Positions 47,562 to 57,098 are shown, counted from the stretch's first letter. The stretch is 64,000 bases of DNA from Oscillospiraceae bacterium (GCA_017414435.1 JAFQMN010000009.1:1-64000), one strand, 5' to 3'. Program-made: numbers and translations. The notes: generated from the sequence alone by a model not told the origin.

Positions 47562-47858
47562 TTATATTTTATAATTGTTAATCTGGCTGCAATTAGGTAT
47601 AATTTGAATATTTTTAGCTTCATCTTTGCGTAGAGCAAGGCTATACCCTCTAAGAGATATCTCTATTGGATCACCAAGCGGTGCACAGCGTGTGAGAGTG
47701 ATTTTGGTACCAGGGGTTAACCCCATATCTACCAGTCTGCGTTTAAGCTTACTGTTATCTAAAATATCTAAAATTAAAGCAGAGCTCCCTATTGGAAGAT
47801 CACTCAGCAAGGAATATGTATTTTTTGCCTTGCAATCTTTACACTTTCCACATAACAT
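47562..47858 (-). CDS. feoA: Ferrous iron transport protein A with an N-terminal Cys cluster
   Basis: 98 aa from ATG at 47858 behind AGAGGTG. The SH3-like FeoA domain shows RRLVDMGLTPGTKITL and RGYSLALRKDEA. Before it stands a short MLCGKCKDCKAKN segment with three Cys that could bind metal or an Fe-S cluster; ordinary FeoA lacks it. Confidence 0.92.
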   Translation of the reverse strand: MLCGKCKDCKAKNTYSLLSDLPIGSSALILDILDNSKLKRRLVDMGLTPGTKITLTRCAPLGDPIEISLRGYSLALRKDEAKNIQIIPNCSQINNYKI

Positions 47859-47906
47859 TTTTATCACCTCTAAGTATTGAAAATCGTAATAATATAATAT
47901 ATAATT

Positions 47907-47935
47907 ATTATATCAGTTTAGTTTAAGGATATCAA
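47907..47935 (-). promoter_or_regulatory. feoAB promoter (minus strand)
   Basis: On the minus strand, TTGATA (47935-47930), 17-base spacer, TATAAT (47912-47907). An AT-rich dyad around the -10 could be a metal-regulator operator, but no clear Fur or DtxR box is seen. Confidence 0.7.
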
Positions 47936-48008
47936 ATGCCAATATCAAAATTCAAAAAAGTACAAAAAAATTTAAGTTTGTGGCTTTATTAAAGTATTTT
48001 TTTAATTT

Positions 48009-48024
48009 TGTTCCACGTGGAACA
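48009..48024. promoter_or_regulatory. parS centromere site (ParB/Spo0J binding)
   Basis: TGTTCCACGTGGAACA, a perfect 16-bp palindrome identical to the known chromosomal parS variant (consensus TGTTNCACGTGNAACA). It lies intergenically between feoAB and the deacetylase gene. ParB loads here and recruits SMC. I saw no second perfect copy in the window. Confidence 0.93.
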
Positions 48025-48054
48025 AATGTTGAAAACTTTTTTGTGCGTAAAAAT

Positions 48055-48083
48055 TTGCAGGGATACTGTAATAAATTTATAAA
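48055..48083 (+). promoter_or_regulatory. Promoter of the polysaccharide deacetylase gene
   Basis: TTGCAG (48055-48060), 17-base spacer, TATAAA (48078-48083), giving a short leader before ATG 48111. Confidence 0.55.
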
Positions 48084-48110
48084 AATAAATAATATTGGAG
48101 GCAGTTGAAA

Positions 48111-49082
48111 ATGGCGAGGAAAAGTAGAACTCTATTAAGAAAATTTATATTGATTGTAGTTTTAGTGTATGCGGTTTGCATTACAGGTTTGTGTTTGCAG
48201 CGCAAAAAGCCTCTAAAGCCACAGAGGATTAACACCACACAGAAAACAATGGTAGCAAAAATACCAAAGGTGCAAAAAATACCGGAACCGGGGATAGATA
48301 TTGAGGCAGTGGGCGCACTGCCGGATTCTGCAAAGAAAAATGGCTACGACGCAATGGAAGTTTGGGAACGTTTAAGAAGTTATAACTATTCTCCGTTGGG
48401 TAAAGATGAAGCACGCAACATACCGGGTACCAAAACTGTATTTTTAACGTTTGATGATGGACCTTCTACCACAAACACTCCGCAGATTTTGGATATTTTA
48501 AAAAAGTATGATGTAAAAGCAACGTTTTGTATTTTAGGCTCTCAAGTAAATTCAGAGAGAACAAAAGAATTGCTCAAGCGTGAATTTGCTGAAGGGCATG
48601 CAATTGCAAACCACACATACAGCCATGAATATAGCTATCTTTACCCGGGGCGTAATTTGAACCTAGAAAACTTTAAAGCAGATCTTAAAAAAACAGATGC
48701 TGTTTTTAAAGAGGTTATAGGCCCTAAATTTTCCACAAGGGTGGTTAGATGCCCGGGTGGAATGATGTCTTGGAAGAATATGGAGCCGCTAAAAGAATAT
48801 CTTAAAGCAAATAATATGGCATCTATAGATTGGAGTGCGCTGACAGGTGATGCAGAAGGCAAAAAGAAGAATGCACAAGAACTGCTTGAATATATGAAGA
48901 AAGAGCTTGCGCCTTACATCACAAAAAGCGTGGATGCAAACGGGAACAAAGTTGAAGAATTGCCAGGGCTAGTTGTGTTGCTTATGCATGATACTTATGG
49001 CAAAGAGGAGACAGTTAAAGCGCTGCCCAGTGTAATAGAATACTTTAGAGACCATGGCTTTGAATTTAAAATTTTAGTTTAA
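48111..49082 (+). CDS. Membrane-anchored polysaccharide deacetylase (NodB domain)
   Basis: 323 aa from ATG 48111, nine bases after GGAGG. One N-terminal TM anchor; then a NodB domain with TFDDGPS (catalytic and metal Asp pair), HTYSHEY (metal His pair), RCPGG and the C-terminal LLMHDTYG. Likely a peptidoglycan N-acetylglucosamine deacetylase (PgdA-like), acting outside the cell. Confidence 0.9.
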   Translation: MARKSRTLLRKFILIVVLVYAVCITGLCLQRKKPLKPQRINTTQKTMVAKIPKVQKIPEPGIDIEAVGALPDSAKKNGYDAMEVWERLRSYNYSPLGKDEARNIPGTKTVFLTFDDGPSTTNTPQILDILKKYDVKATFCILGSQVNSERTKELLKREFAEGHAIANHTYSHEYSYLYPGRNLNLENFKADLKKTDAVFKEVIGPKFSTRVVRCPGGMMSWKNMEPLKEYLKANNMASIDWSALTGDAEGKKKNAQELLEYMKKELAPYITKSVDANGNKVEELPGLVVLLMHDTYGKEETVKALPSVIEYFRDHGFEFKILV

Positions 49083-49127
49083 ACTTTATAAATCAACAGA
49101 GGGTTTAATTAAATTTACGCAGATTGC

Positions 49128-49157
49128 TTGACATTTTGGTATTTGTTGTGCTATAAT
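49128..49157 (+). promoter_or_regulatory. Promoter of rplU operon
   Basis: TTGACA (49128-49133), 18-base spacer, TATAAT (49152-49157). Confidence 0.8.
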
Positions 49158-49160
49158 ACA

Positions 49161-49243
49161 AAAGCCGCGTGTTGTGGGTTTTAAATGCCAGAGTTTGTTT
49201 TGGCTGCCCGCCGCAGCGAGATTACGAATAGGTAGGTAAGTTT
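49161..49243 (+). promoter_or_regulatory. Probable L21 leader RNA
   Basis: About 80 nt of structured leader (GGCTGCCCGCCGCAGC region) between the promoter and rplU. Firmicutes rplU genes usually carry an autoregulatory L21 leader in this place; the assignment rests on position and partial GC-rich pairing, not on a covariance match. Confidence 0.45.
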
Positions 49244-49244
49244 A

Positions 49245-49559
49245 ATGTATGCAGTAATCAAAACAGGAGGCAAACAATATAAAGTTTCACAAAACGACGA
49301 AATCTTTGTTGAACGCTTGAATGCCGAAGAAGGCGCAGAAGTTAGTTTAACAGATATTGTTGCGCTCCACAATGGCAAAAAGTTGATTGTAGACAGTAAA
49401 ACACTTTCCACAGCAAATGTGGTGGCAAAGGTGCTAAAAAACGGCAAAGCACGCAAGATTACAGTGTTTACTTATAAGCCAAAGAAGAATGAAAAGCGCA
49501 AGTTAGGGCATAGGCAGCTCTACACAAAACTGCAAATTATTTCTATTAACGAGGCATAA
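49245..49559 (+). CDS. rplU: 50S ribosomal protein L21
   Basis: 104 aa. MYAVIKTGGKQYKV and the C-terminal KKNEKRKLGHRQLYTKLQI are diagnostic. First gene of the rplU-prp-rpmA unit. Confidence 0.98.
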   Translation: MYAVIKTGGKQYKVSQNDEIFVERLNAEEGAEVSLTDIVALHNGKKLIVDSKTLSTANVVAKVLKNGKARKITVFTYKPKKNEKRKLGHRQLYTKLQIISINEA

Positions 49560-49564
49560 ATTAA

Positions 49565-49894
49565 ATGATTATTGCAGAGTTTGAGAAATCAGCAGAAAAT
49601 TTTGTAGGGTTTAATATCTCTGGCCATGCAAATTATGCAGATTACGGCAAAGATATTGTTTGTGCGGCGGTTTCTTCGGCTTTGCAGATGGTCACAAATG
49701 GCTTAACAGAAATATTAAAATTAAGATGCAAAATTAAAAAGGACGAGAATAATATAGCTTTAAAAATCATAGCAAACAATAAAACAGACGCTTTAAAGTC
49801 TGGTTATGCGTTTATAGAATCGTTCTATTTGCATTTAAAATTACTAGCAAAAAATTATAAAAGAACAATCAAGGTAATTATATTGGAGGTGTAA
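49565..49894 (+). CDS. prp: Ribosomal-processing cysteine protease Prp
   Basis: 109 aa. GHANYADYGKDIVCAAVSS supplies the catalytic His and Cys of the Prp/YsxB family. It trims the N-terminal extension of L27, encoded by the next gene. Gene order rplU-prp-rpmA is conserved in Firmicutes. Confidence 0.95.
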   Translation: MIIAEFEKSAENFVGFNISGHANYADYGKDIVCAAVSSALQMVTNGLTEILKLRCKIKKDENNIALKIIANNKTDALKSGYAFIESFYLHLKLLAKNYKRTIKVIILEV

Positions 49895-49897
49895 AGA

Positions 49898-50176
49898 ATG
49901 TTAATTATAAGCATGCAGTTTTTTGCTCATAAAAAAGGGGCAGGTTCAACAAAAAACGGCAGAGATTCAGAATCGAAAAGGCTAGGAGTTAAAAGAGCAG
50001 ATGGCCAAACAGTTTTGGCAGGTAATATATTAGTCCGGCAGCGCGGCACACATATTCATCCGGGCAAAAATGTGGGGCGTGGCTCCGATGACACATTATT
50101 TGCATTGGTAACAGGCAAAGTTAAATTTGAACGCTTGGGTCGCGACAAAAAAAAGGTTAGTGTATACGCGGTTTAA
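49898..50176 (+). CDS. rpmA: 50S ribosomal protein L27 (with cleavable N-terminal extension)
   Basis: 92 aa. [18 protein letters not shown]: residues up to QFF form the extension cut by Prp, leaving AHKKGAGST, whose N-terminus reaches the peptidyl transferase centre. The [19 protein letters not shown] block confirms L27. Confidence 0.97.
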   Translation: MLIISMQFFAHKKGAGSTKNGRDSESKRLGVKRADGQTVLAGNILVRQRGTHIHPGKNVGRGSDDTLFALVTGKVKFERLGRDKKKVSVYAV

Positions 50177-50208
50177 AAAGCTTGTTTTTATTAAGATCGT
50201 TAATTTTT

Positions 50209-50240
50209 AGCCTGAGTGGTGTGCATCACTCAGGCTTTTG
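50209..50240 (+). terminator. Terminator after rpmA
   Basis: AGCCTGAGTG (50209-50218) pairs with CACTCAGGCT (50227-50236) and a T-rich tail follows. Confidence 0.88.
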
Positions 50241-50280
50241 TGGCTAAAGTAAAATATTAAAAAAGAGAGAGAATTAAGCT

Positions 50281-51570
50281 ATGTTTATAGATATAGTAGA
50301 CATTGAGGTGAGATCTGGCAGTGGCGGTAACGGTGCGGTTAGCTTTCACCGCGAAAAATATGTATCTGCAGGTGGCCCAGATGGCGGCGATGGCGGCAAA
50401 GGCGGAGATATTATTCTGCGTGTGGATGATAATTTAAATACACTGGTTAACTTTAGGTATAAAAAGAAATATATTGCGCAAAATGGCGAAAACGGCAAAC
50501 GGAACAATTGCACTGGCAAAGATGCCGAAGATATAATAATAAAAGTTCCGCGAGGAACGATTGTTAAAAATAAAGAGACAGCAGAAATTATTGTAGACAT
50601 GTCTGACCGAGAAGAATTCCTACTGGCTAAAGGTGGCAGGGGCGGCAAGGGGAACCAGCATTTTGCCACTGCCACACGTCAGGTTCCGCGGTTTGCCATT
50701 CCGGGGCAGCAGGGTGTAGCTCTTAATTTAACTCTGGAGCTAAAACTGCTTGCAGATGTTGGCTTGGTAGGCTACCCTAACGTGGGTAAATCAACTCTCA
50801 TCTCTAAAATTAGCAATGCAAAACCCAAGATTGCAAATTATCACTTTACAACATTAACACCATCACTTGGCGTGGTAAGAGTGTCGGAACAAGACTCTTT
50901 TGTGGTTGCAGATATTCCGGGAATTATAGAGGGCGCAAGCCAAGGGCAAGGTTTGGGGCATAGTTTTTTGCGCCATGTTGAGCGTTGCCGGCTGCTCCTG
51001 CACGTGCTTGATGTATCTGCTGCAGATGGGCGCGACCCAATTGAAGACTTTAAACACATAAATTACGAAATGGCTCAGTTTAACAAAAACTTATGCACAA
51101 AACCTCAAATTGTAGTGGCTAATAAAATAGATGCGGCTACAGATGAACAGATTGAAAAACTTAAAGATTATATACTTAAGCAGAAACTGGAGTTTTATTT
51201 AATTAGTGCAGCAACATCAAAGGGCCTAGAAGAGCTCAAGTGGGGAGTGTTTAACAAACTAAAAAAACTGCCTAAAATAGAAACATTTGAACCAGAAGCA
51301 GAGCGAAAAGTCTATAATATGAAGAATATTAAAAAAGCAGAAACAAATGAATTTGAGGCAAAAAAAGAGGCGGATTATTTTGTAATAAAATCTGCAAAGT
51401 TGGTTAGAATTTTACAATCGGTGGATATATTTGATTACGAGGCGTTACAGTATTTTGAAAAAACATTAGATAGAATGGGAGTAAATGCAAAGCTTAAGGA
51501 GCTGGGTGCTAAAAACGGCGATACCGTTAGAATAGAAGATTTTGACTTTGAATTTGAATATATTGAATAA
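50281..51570 (+). CDS. obg: GTPase Obg (CgtA)
   Basis: 429 aa, three domains: Gly-rich Obg fold (GGDGGKGGDI), G domain with GYPNVGKST, DIPGIIEGAS and NKID, and a C-terminal OCT domain. A ribosome-assembly and stress GTPase. Confidence 0.97.
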   Translation: MFIDIVDIEVRSGSGGNGAVSFHREKYVSAGGPDGGDGGKGGDIILRVDDNLNTLVNFRYKKKYIAQNGENGKRNNCTGKDAEDIIIKVPRGTIVKNKETAEIIVDMSDREEFLLAKGGRGGKGNQHFATATRQVPRFAIPGQQGVALNLTLELKLLADVGLVGYPNVGKSTLISKISNAKPKIANYHFTTLTPSLGVVRVSEQDSFVVADIPGIIEGASQGQGLGHSFLRHVERCRLLLHVLDVSAADGRDPIEDFKHINYEMAQFNKNLCTKPQIVVANKIDAATDEQIEKLKDYILKQKLEFYLISAATSKGLEELKWGVFNKLKKLPKIETFEPEAERKVYNMKNIKKAETNEFEAKKEADYFVIKSAKLVRILQSVDIFDYEALQYFEKTLDRMGVNAKLKELGAKNGDTVRIEDFDFEFEYIE

Positions 51571-51594
51571 ATACATAAGAGAAGAGGATTGTTT

Positions 51595-52005
51595 GTGGGC
51601 AATATAAAAGCGGCAGAGCTTGGGGTTTCTAACCTGGCTTTTTTAGGTGATGCAGTTTATGAACTGCTTGTGCGTGAAGAGATAGCAAAAAATACCAACA
51701 TGCCCTCGATTGTGTTGCATCAAAATGCGGTAAAAAAGGTTTGTGCCAAAGCGCAAGCAGTGGCTTATAATATGCTTAAAACCAAGCTAACAGAGCAGGA
51801 ATATAACATTTTAAAACGGGGCAGGAATCATAAAATTAATAGCTGCCCAAAAAATGCTAGCCCAATAGAGTATAAAAAGGCTACAGGGTTAGAAGCTTTG
51901 TTTGGCTATTTATATTTAAACGAAGATTATGCCAGAATAAAAGAGATATTTGATTATATTTATGCTTATTTAGATGAATGTAATGCAAAAGAACCAGGAG
52001 AATAA
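51595..52005 (+). CDS. mrnC: Mini-ribonuclease 3
   Basis: 136 aa from GTG 51595 (TTG at 51589 is only a few bases from AGAGG). An RNase III catalytic domain without dsRNA-binding domain: AFLGDAVYELLVRE and YKKATGLEALFGYLYL. It matures 23S rRNA. Confidence 0.92.
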   Translation: MGNIKAAELGVSNLAFLGDAVYELLVREEIAKNTNMPSIVLHQNAVKKVCAKAQAVAYNMLKTKLTEQEYNILKRGRNHKINSCPKNASPIEYKKATGLEALFGYLYLNEDYARIKEIFDYIYAYLDECNAKEPGE

Positions 52006-52007
52006 CA

Positions 52008-52628
52008 ATGAAGAAGAAAATAATAGCGATTTTAAAATATTTAGCATTAGATTTTACTGGCATTATATTGTTTGCTATAGGTTGGCGCTGTTTTATATTC
52101 CCAAATAAAGCAGGGCTTGGCGGTTTTGCAGGGATTGCCAGTTTAATTGGGTATATTCTTAATAGGAATGACTTAGGTTCATTTTTGTTTTTAATAAATA
52201 TACCGCTTTTAATACTTGCGTTTATATACTTAAGCAAAGAATTCTGTATAAAAAGCGCTTTTACAATAATAACAATTGCATTAACCTCAAATCTCTTTGG
52301 AGCAATTTTACCGGAGTTTTGCGGAAACAGGTTGATCTTTTGTATATGTGGTGCAGTTTTGAGTGGAATAGGTTTAGGGTGTATATTTAAAAGTGGTAGC
52401 ACAAGCGGCGGGTCGGATATTGTTTCTATGCTTATAAAGTTAAAATACCCTAAGGTTAAAGTTGGCACAATAATGCTCTATTTTGATGTGACAGTTATAG
52501 GGCTTTCTGCGATTGTGTATAAAGATATAACCTCTGCATTATATGGTGCTTTGGTATCGTTTATATACACACAGGTTTTAAATAAAATACTCTATAAAAA
52601 ATCATGTGGTAGCAATGTAGATGTATGA
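52008..52628 (+). CDS. YitT family membrane protein
   Basis: 206 aa with five or six TM segments. FIFPNKAGLGGFAGIAS and KSGSTSGGSDIVS match the YitT_membrane domain. The C-terminal DUF2179 domain usual in this family is absent. Possible small-molecule transporter; function unknown. Confidence 0.85.
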   Translation: MKKKIIAILKYLALDFTGIILFAIGWRCFIFPNKAGLGGFAGIASLIGYILNRNDLGSFLFLINIPLLILAFIYLSKEFCIKSAFTIITIALTSNLFGAILPEFCGNRLIFCICGAVLSGIGLGCIFKSGSTSGGSDIVSMLIKLKYPKVKVGTIMLYFDVTVIGLSAIVYKDITSALYGALVSFIYTQVLNKILYKKSCGSNVDV

Positions 52629-52660
52629 ATAGAAATTTGTAGATTTAACGGGAGAAATTT

Positions 52661-53272
52661 ATGCTGAAAATATTTAAAAAATCGGAACAGAAACTAATTG
52701 TGGCAGGGCTTGGCAACCCAGGAGTGGGCTACCAAAACACAAGGCACAATGTGGGCTTTGCAATTATTGATACACTGTGTAAAAGATTAGGTATAGAGCT
52801 TAAAAGTACCAAGTTTAATGCACTGTATGCAAAATTGAAAGTAGCAGATAAAACAATTATTTTGCTAAAACCTCAAACTTTTATGAATAATTCTGGCATG
52901 GCGGTGAGCCAATTTGTAAAATATTATAATATTTCTCCTCAAAATGTAATAGTTGTGCACGATGATATTACATTACCGTTAGGACGCTTTAAAATAAAAC
53001 AAGGTGGCTCTGCAGGGGGGCATAATGGCATAACGAGTATAATTGATTTTTTAGATTCACAAGAATTTGTTAGACTAAAATATGGTGTGGGAGCAAAGCC
53101 TTTAAAAGAGATGAACTTAGCAGATTGGGTTTTGCAAAGGTTTAATGAAGATGAACTTAAAACAGTTGAAAGCTCGCTACCTGATGCAGCAGAAGCAATA
53201 ATAGATATAATAAATAACGGGGTTTCTGCGGCAATGAACAGCTATAATAGCAATATAAAAGGGCAGACTTAG
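52661..53272 (+). CDS. pth: Peptidyl-tRNA hydrolase
   Basis: 203 aa. VAGLGNPG, NTRHNVGF with the catalytic His, KPQTFMNNSG, VVHDDITLPLG and GGHNGI are the Pth signature blocks. It recycles peptidyl-tRNA; it sits before mfd as in many Firmicutes. Confidence 0.97.
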   Translation: MLKIFKKSEQKLIVAGLGNPGVGYQNTRHNVGFAIIDTLCKRLGIELKSTKFNALYAKLKVADKTIILLKPQTFMNNSGMAVSQFVKYYNISPQNVIVVHDDITLPLGRFKIKQGGSAGGHNGITSIIDFLDSQEFVRLKYGVGAKPLKEMNLADWVLQRFNEDELKTVESSLPDAAEAIIDIINNGVSAAMNSYNSNIKGQT

Positions 53273-53286
53273 GGAGAGTTTAGTTA

Positions 53287-56200
53287 ATGACGTTTTTAGA
53301 ATTTTTAAGTTGGGGTTTTAAAATAGCCGATTGGCCTAAAGTGAACTCTTTGGGAGTAGTGAGTGCCAGTACGCTGACACAAGCTTGTGCTATTGCAAAT
53401 GCAGTAAAAGAGGGCAGAAGAGCTTTAGTTTTAGTGGAAGATGAAAGTGTGGGCACAAAACTGGTTAGAGATATAAACGAAATTATAGGTGATGAAATTG
53501 CGGTTTTATTCCCGAGCCGTGATTTTAATTTTTTGCCGGTTTTAGCTCAAAATAACGAATACGAACTTGCAAGAATAACGGTTTTAAATAAGCTTAAAAA
53601 TGGCGCTTGCAAGGCGATTATTGCCACACCAAAAGCAACGCAGCAGTTTGTTATGCCAAAAAAAGTTCTAGCAGAAAACTCTTTTGTGTTGCGCAAAAGC
53701 GATGAGATAAGTATTTTGCAGCTTACTCAAAGGCTTTGCGAACTTGGATATTTAGCCTGCGAATTTGTGGAGGTGCCAGGGCAATTTGCAGTTAGAGGCG
53801 GTATTGTGGATATATATTCACCTGGTGAAAAAAAGCCGATGAGAATTGAGTTTTTTGGCGATGAAATAGAAAACATTTTTGAATTAAATGTATTAACAAA
53901 CCGCAGAGAATCCACAAAAGAGAAACTGGAAGTGCTGCCGGTTAAAGAAGCTATTTATGCACAGGGGAAATTGCTTGAGAGCTTAAAAGAAATTAATGAA
54001 CGGCAGCCTATTTTAGGGCTTAGTGAGGATATAAAGCGGTTAGAAAGTGGTATTGAATTTAGTTTAAGTGACCGATATTTTGACGTGATTTATGATAAGA
54101 AAGAGACTTTGCTTGATTATATGGGTGAGGTTTGTGAACTTTTTATTTGTGAAAGTAACAAAGTGGCAGAAAAAGCAAAACAAGCTGAGTTAGAGGAGAA
54201 AAATTTATTAGCTGATTTAAAAGCAGAAGGGATTTTGAGACCGCAGGCAGAAATTGGCATTGGATGGCGAAATTTAACTGAAAAATTAGCAGGTTTAAAT
54301 TGGCATAAAACTATTTTTGAGCATTTTGACGAAGAGATTTCTCTGATTAAAATTGATGCAAAAAAGCATCAAAAAAGTGCAAATTTGTCTCCAATTAGAG
54401 TGAATTTTGCGCAAATTTTAAAAGAAATTGAAGCATTTTCGAAAGAAAATTTTAGTTGTGCAATTTGCACAAAGAATAAGAAAAATGCGCAAGCTCTAGC
54501 GAATTTTTTAAAATCTAAAGGCATTAAAGCCGGTTTAGCTAGTGCCACAGGCGAGTTGCCAAATGGTGTGGATGTTTGGGTATTAAGCAACGGGCTTTCT
54601 TGCGGGGTGCGCGATGATGATGGTAAAATTGTGGTGTTAACTTACCCACAGGATTTTGAGAATGATGCGTTATTTAAAGAAACAGGTAGGCTAAAGAAAC
54701 TTGCGCCATTACAAAGTTTGGTTGATTTGAATATTGGGGATTATGTGGTGCACACAAAACACGGTATTGGGATGTTTGCCGGAATTGAACAGCTTAAGAT
54801 TGACTCGGTGAAGAAAGATTTTATTAAAATTGAATATGACGGAACAGATGTTTTGTTCTTACCGGCAACTCAGCTTGATATGTTAGCTAAATATTTAGGT
54901 AGTTCAAAAAATATTAAAAAGAATCGGTTAAACAGCAAAGGTTGGCAGCAAACGCGCTTAAAAGTTAAAAAAGAAGTTAGCAAGTTGGCAAAAGAATTAG
55001 CGCTACTTTATGCTAAAAGAATAAATGTTACAGGCTTTGCGTTCTCTGCTGATGGGGAGTGGCAGAATGAATTTGAGCAGGCTTTTGGGTACGAGGAAAC
55101 TCCTGACCAGTTAAGGTGCATTGCCGAAGTGAAGAAAGATATGGAAGCGCAGAGGCCTATGGACAGGCTACTTTGCGGCGATGTTGGAGTGGGAAAAACA
55201 GAGATAGCTTTTAGAGCGGCTTTTAAGTGTGTGATGGATTCTAAGCAGGTTGCGATAATTGCACCTACAACGATTTTAGCCTGGCAGCATTACAACACAG
55301 CGCTTGATCGTTTTAGTCAGTTCCCGATAAGTATTGCATTGCTTTCACGTTTTAAAACTCCAAAAGAGCAAAAAGAAATTCTTAAAAAATTGAAGAATGG
55401 TGAAGTGGATATTGTTATAGGTACGCACAGGTTATTCCAAAAAGATGTGGAATTTGCTGATATTGGTCTTATGATTATTGATGAGGAACAGCGCTTTGGT
55501 GTGCGGCACAAGGAGTATATTAAAGAACTAAAGAAAAATGTGGACTGTTTATCTATTTCTGCGACGCCTATACCGAGAACGCTTAATATGGCGATGATGG
55601 GAATTAAAGATATTTCGGTAATTAATACTCCGCCGCTAAACAGGCTGCCAGTGCAGACGCAGGTGCTTGAATATGACGAATTGGCTATTAAAGAGGCAAT
55701 TAAAAATGAGTTGCGGCGTGGTGGGCAGGTGTTTTATGTGCACAACAGAGTGGATTCGATATATGAAACGGCGCAAAAGCTACAGAATTTGATGGGAAGT
55801 AGTGCCCGCATTATTGTTGCTCATGGGCAGATGAGCCATGAGGAAATTACGAATTCTTGGAATTTGTTATTGGATGGGAAGGCTGATATTTTAGTTTGCA
55901 CCACGATTATTGAAACCGGTGTTGATATTCCTAACTGCAATACGTTGATTATTGAAGATGCGCAGAATTTAGGGCTTTCGCAATTACATCAGTTAAGAGG
56001 TCGGGTTGGGCGTTCTAGCCGCAGGAGTTATGCATATTTTTTATTTAAGAAAGATAGAGTGCTTTCTGAAGTTGCGCAGAAACGTTTAGATACGATTAAA
56101 GAGTTTGCGCAATTTGGTGCCGGGTTTAAGATTGCTATGCGAGATCTAGAAATTCGTGGGGCGGGGAATATTTTAGGCGATGTTCAGCATGGCAAGATTG

Positions 56201-56727
56201 ATTTGGTTGGCTATGACATGTATATGAAGCTATTAAATGAAGCGCTGATGTTTGAATCTGGGGAAGAAGTGGAAAGTTTTGAAGATTGCTCAGTTGATAT
56301 TGATGTTACCGCGTTTATTCCAGATGAGTATATTAAAAATATATCTACAAAGCTGAGTATTTACAAAAAGATAGCAGCGATTAAAAGTATGGCAGAAGCT
56401 GATGAATTACGGGAAGATCTGCGTGATATATATGGAAGGTTGCCTAGCTCTGTGGAGAATTTGTTGAGTGTGGTTTTGGTTAGAAGGATGGCTGGTGAAT
56501 TAGGTATTGTGGAAATTAAACAGCGTGGAAATAAAATAGATTTGTTGTGTTCTGAATTTACGGATGATGAATTAGAATTACTGCTCAAAGGTATTAAAGG
56601 GATTACGTTGGAGCAGGGTAGATCTGGCAGGAAGTTAGTTATTAAGCTAGAAAATAAGAAGGATAATTTAAAAGAGTTAAAAAGGGTTTTGGATGCCTGG
56701 AAAGCTTTAAAGCTGAATTTTGTTTGA
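53287..56727 (+). CDS. mfd: Transcription-repair coupling factor Mfd
   Basis: 1146 aa. UvrB-like N-terminus; RNA polymerase-interaction (CarD-like) domain around VDLNIGDYVVHTKHGIG; RecG-like motor with GDVGVGKTE, DEEQRFGV and QLRGRVGRS; C-terminal TRCF domain. It removes stalled polymerase and recruits UvrA. Confidence 0.97.
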   Translation: MTFLEFLSWGFKIADWPKVNSLGVVSASTLTQACAIANAVKEGRRALVLVEDESVGTKLVRDINEIIGDEIAVLFPSRDFNFLPVLAQNNEYELARITVLNKLKNGACKAIIATPKATQQFVMPKKVLAENSFVLRKSDEISILQLTQRLCELGYLACEFVEVPGQFAVRGGIVDIYSPGEKKPMRIEFFGDEIENIFELNVLTNRRESTKEKLEVLPVKEAIYAQGKLLESLKEINERQPILGLSEDIKRLESGIEFSLSDRYFDVIYDKKETLLDYMGEVCELFICESNKVAEKAKQAELEEKNLLADLKAEGILRPQAEIGIGWRNLTEKLAGLNWHKTIFEHFDEEISLIKIDAKKHQKSANLSPIRVNFAQILKEIEAFSKENFSCAICTKNKKNAQALANFLKSKGIKAGLASATGELPNGVDVWVLSNGLSCGVRDDDGKIVVLTYPQDFENDALFKETGRLKKLAPLQSLVDLNIGDYVVHTKHGIGMFAGIEQLKIDSVKKDFIKIEYDGTDVLFLPATQLDMLAKYLGSSKNIKKNRLNSKGWQQTRLKVKKEVSKLAKELALLYAKRINVTGFAFSADGEWQNEFEQAFGYEETPDQLRCIAEVKKDMEAQRPMDRLLCGDVGVGKTEIAFRAAFKCVMDSKQVAIIAPTTILAWQHYNTALDRFSQFPISIALLSRFKTPKEQKEILKKLKNGEVDIVIGTHRLFQKDVEFADIGLMIIDEEQRFGVRHKEYIKELKKNVDCLSISATPIPRTLNMAMMGIKDISVINTPPLNRLPVQTQVLEYDELAIKEAIKNELRRGGQVFYVHNRVDSIYETAQKLQNLMGSSARIIVAHGQMSHEEITNSWNLLLDGKADILVCTTIIETGVDIPNCNTLIIEDAQNLGLSQLHQLRGRVGRSSRRSYAYFLFKKDRVLSEVAQKRLDTIKEFAQFGAGFKIAMRDLEIRGAGNILGDVQHGKIDLVGYDMYMKLLNEALMFESGEEVESFEDCSVDIDVTAFIPDEYIKNISTKLSIYKKIAAIKSMAEADELREDLRDIYGRLPSSVENLLSVVLVRRMAGELGIVEIKQRGNKIDLLCSEFTDDELELLLKGIKGITLEQGRSGRKLVIKLENKKDNLKELKRVLDAWKALKLNFV

Positions 56728-56748
56728 ATAGGCTTAGTTTATGCGCTA

Positions 56749-56785
56749 AACCAAACACCTAGGAATAATTCCTAGGTGTTTGGTT
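56749..56785. terminator. Bidirectional terminator after mfd
   Basis: An 18-bp perfect stem (56749-56766 with 56768-56785) containing CACCTAGG. It separates mfd from the convergent gene and overlaps the last codons of the latter (stop at 56772). Confidence 0.8.
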
Positions 56786-57098
56786 GATTTGTATCTTCCT
56801 GTTTATCTGTGAATACAAGTTGGCCGTTTTTATAGTCGTATTCGCCTGCTTTATTTTTAGGAATAGGGTGAAACAAATAATATACTATTATCAACTCAAA
56901 AATGCCACCCATGAAAAACAGGCCAATGTAAATTAACCATTCAACAACGGGATGTAACTTTACATTTAAGGAATCTCGTAAAGAATCAAAATTGGTAGAG
57001 TTTAGTAATTTTTTGCGCTGTTTATTTATTATTAATATAATGGCAAGGTGTAAAAAACAATAACATGTTAAAATGAGCATAAACACATATGTTTCCAA
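56772..57098 (-). CDS. Small two-TM membrane protein of unknown function
   Basis: 108 aa with TM segments at about residues 5-24 and 53-76 and a polar C-terminal tail. AGGAGG-like site upstream. No family recognised. Confidence 0.6.
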   Translation of the reverse strand: METYVFMLILTCYCFLHLAIILIINKQRKKLLNSTNFDSLRDSLNVKLHPVVEWLIYIGLFFMGGIFELIIVYYLFHPIPKNKAGEYDYKNGQLVFTDKQEDTNQPNT

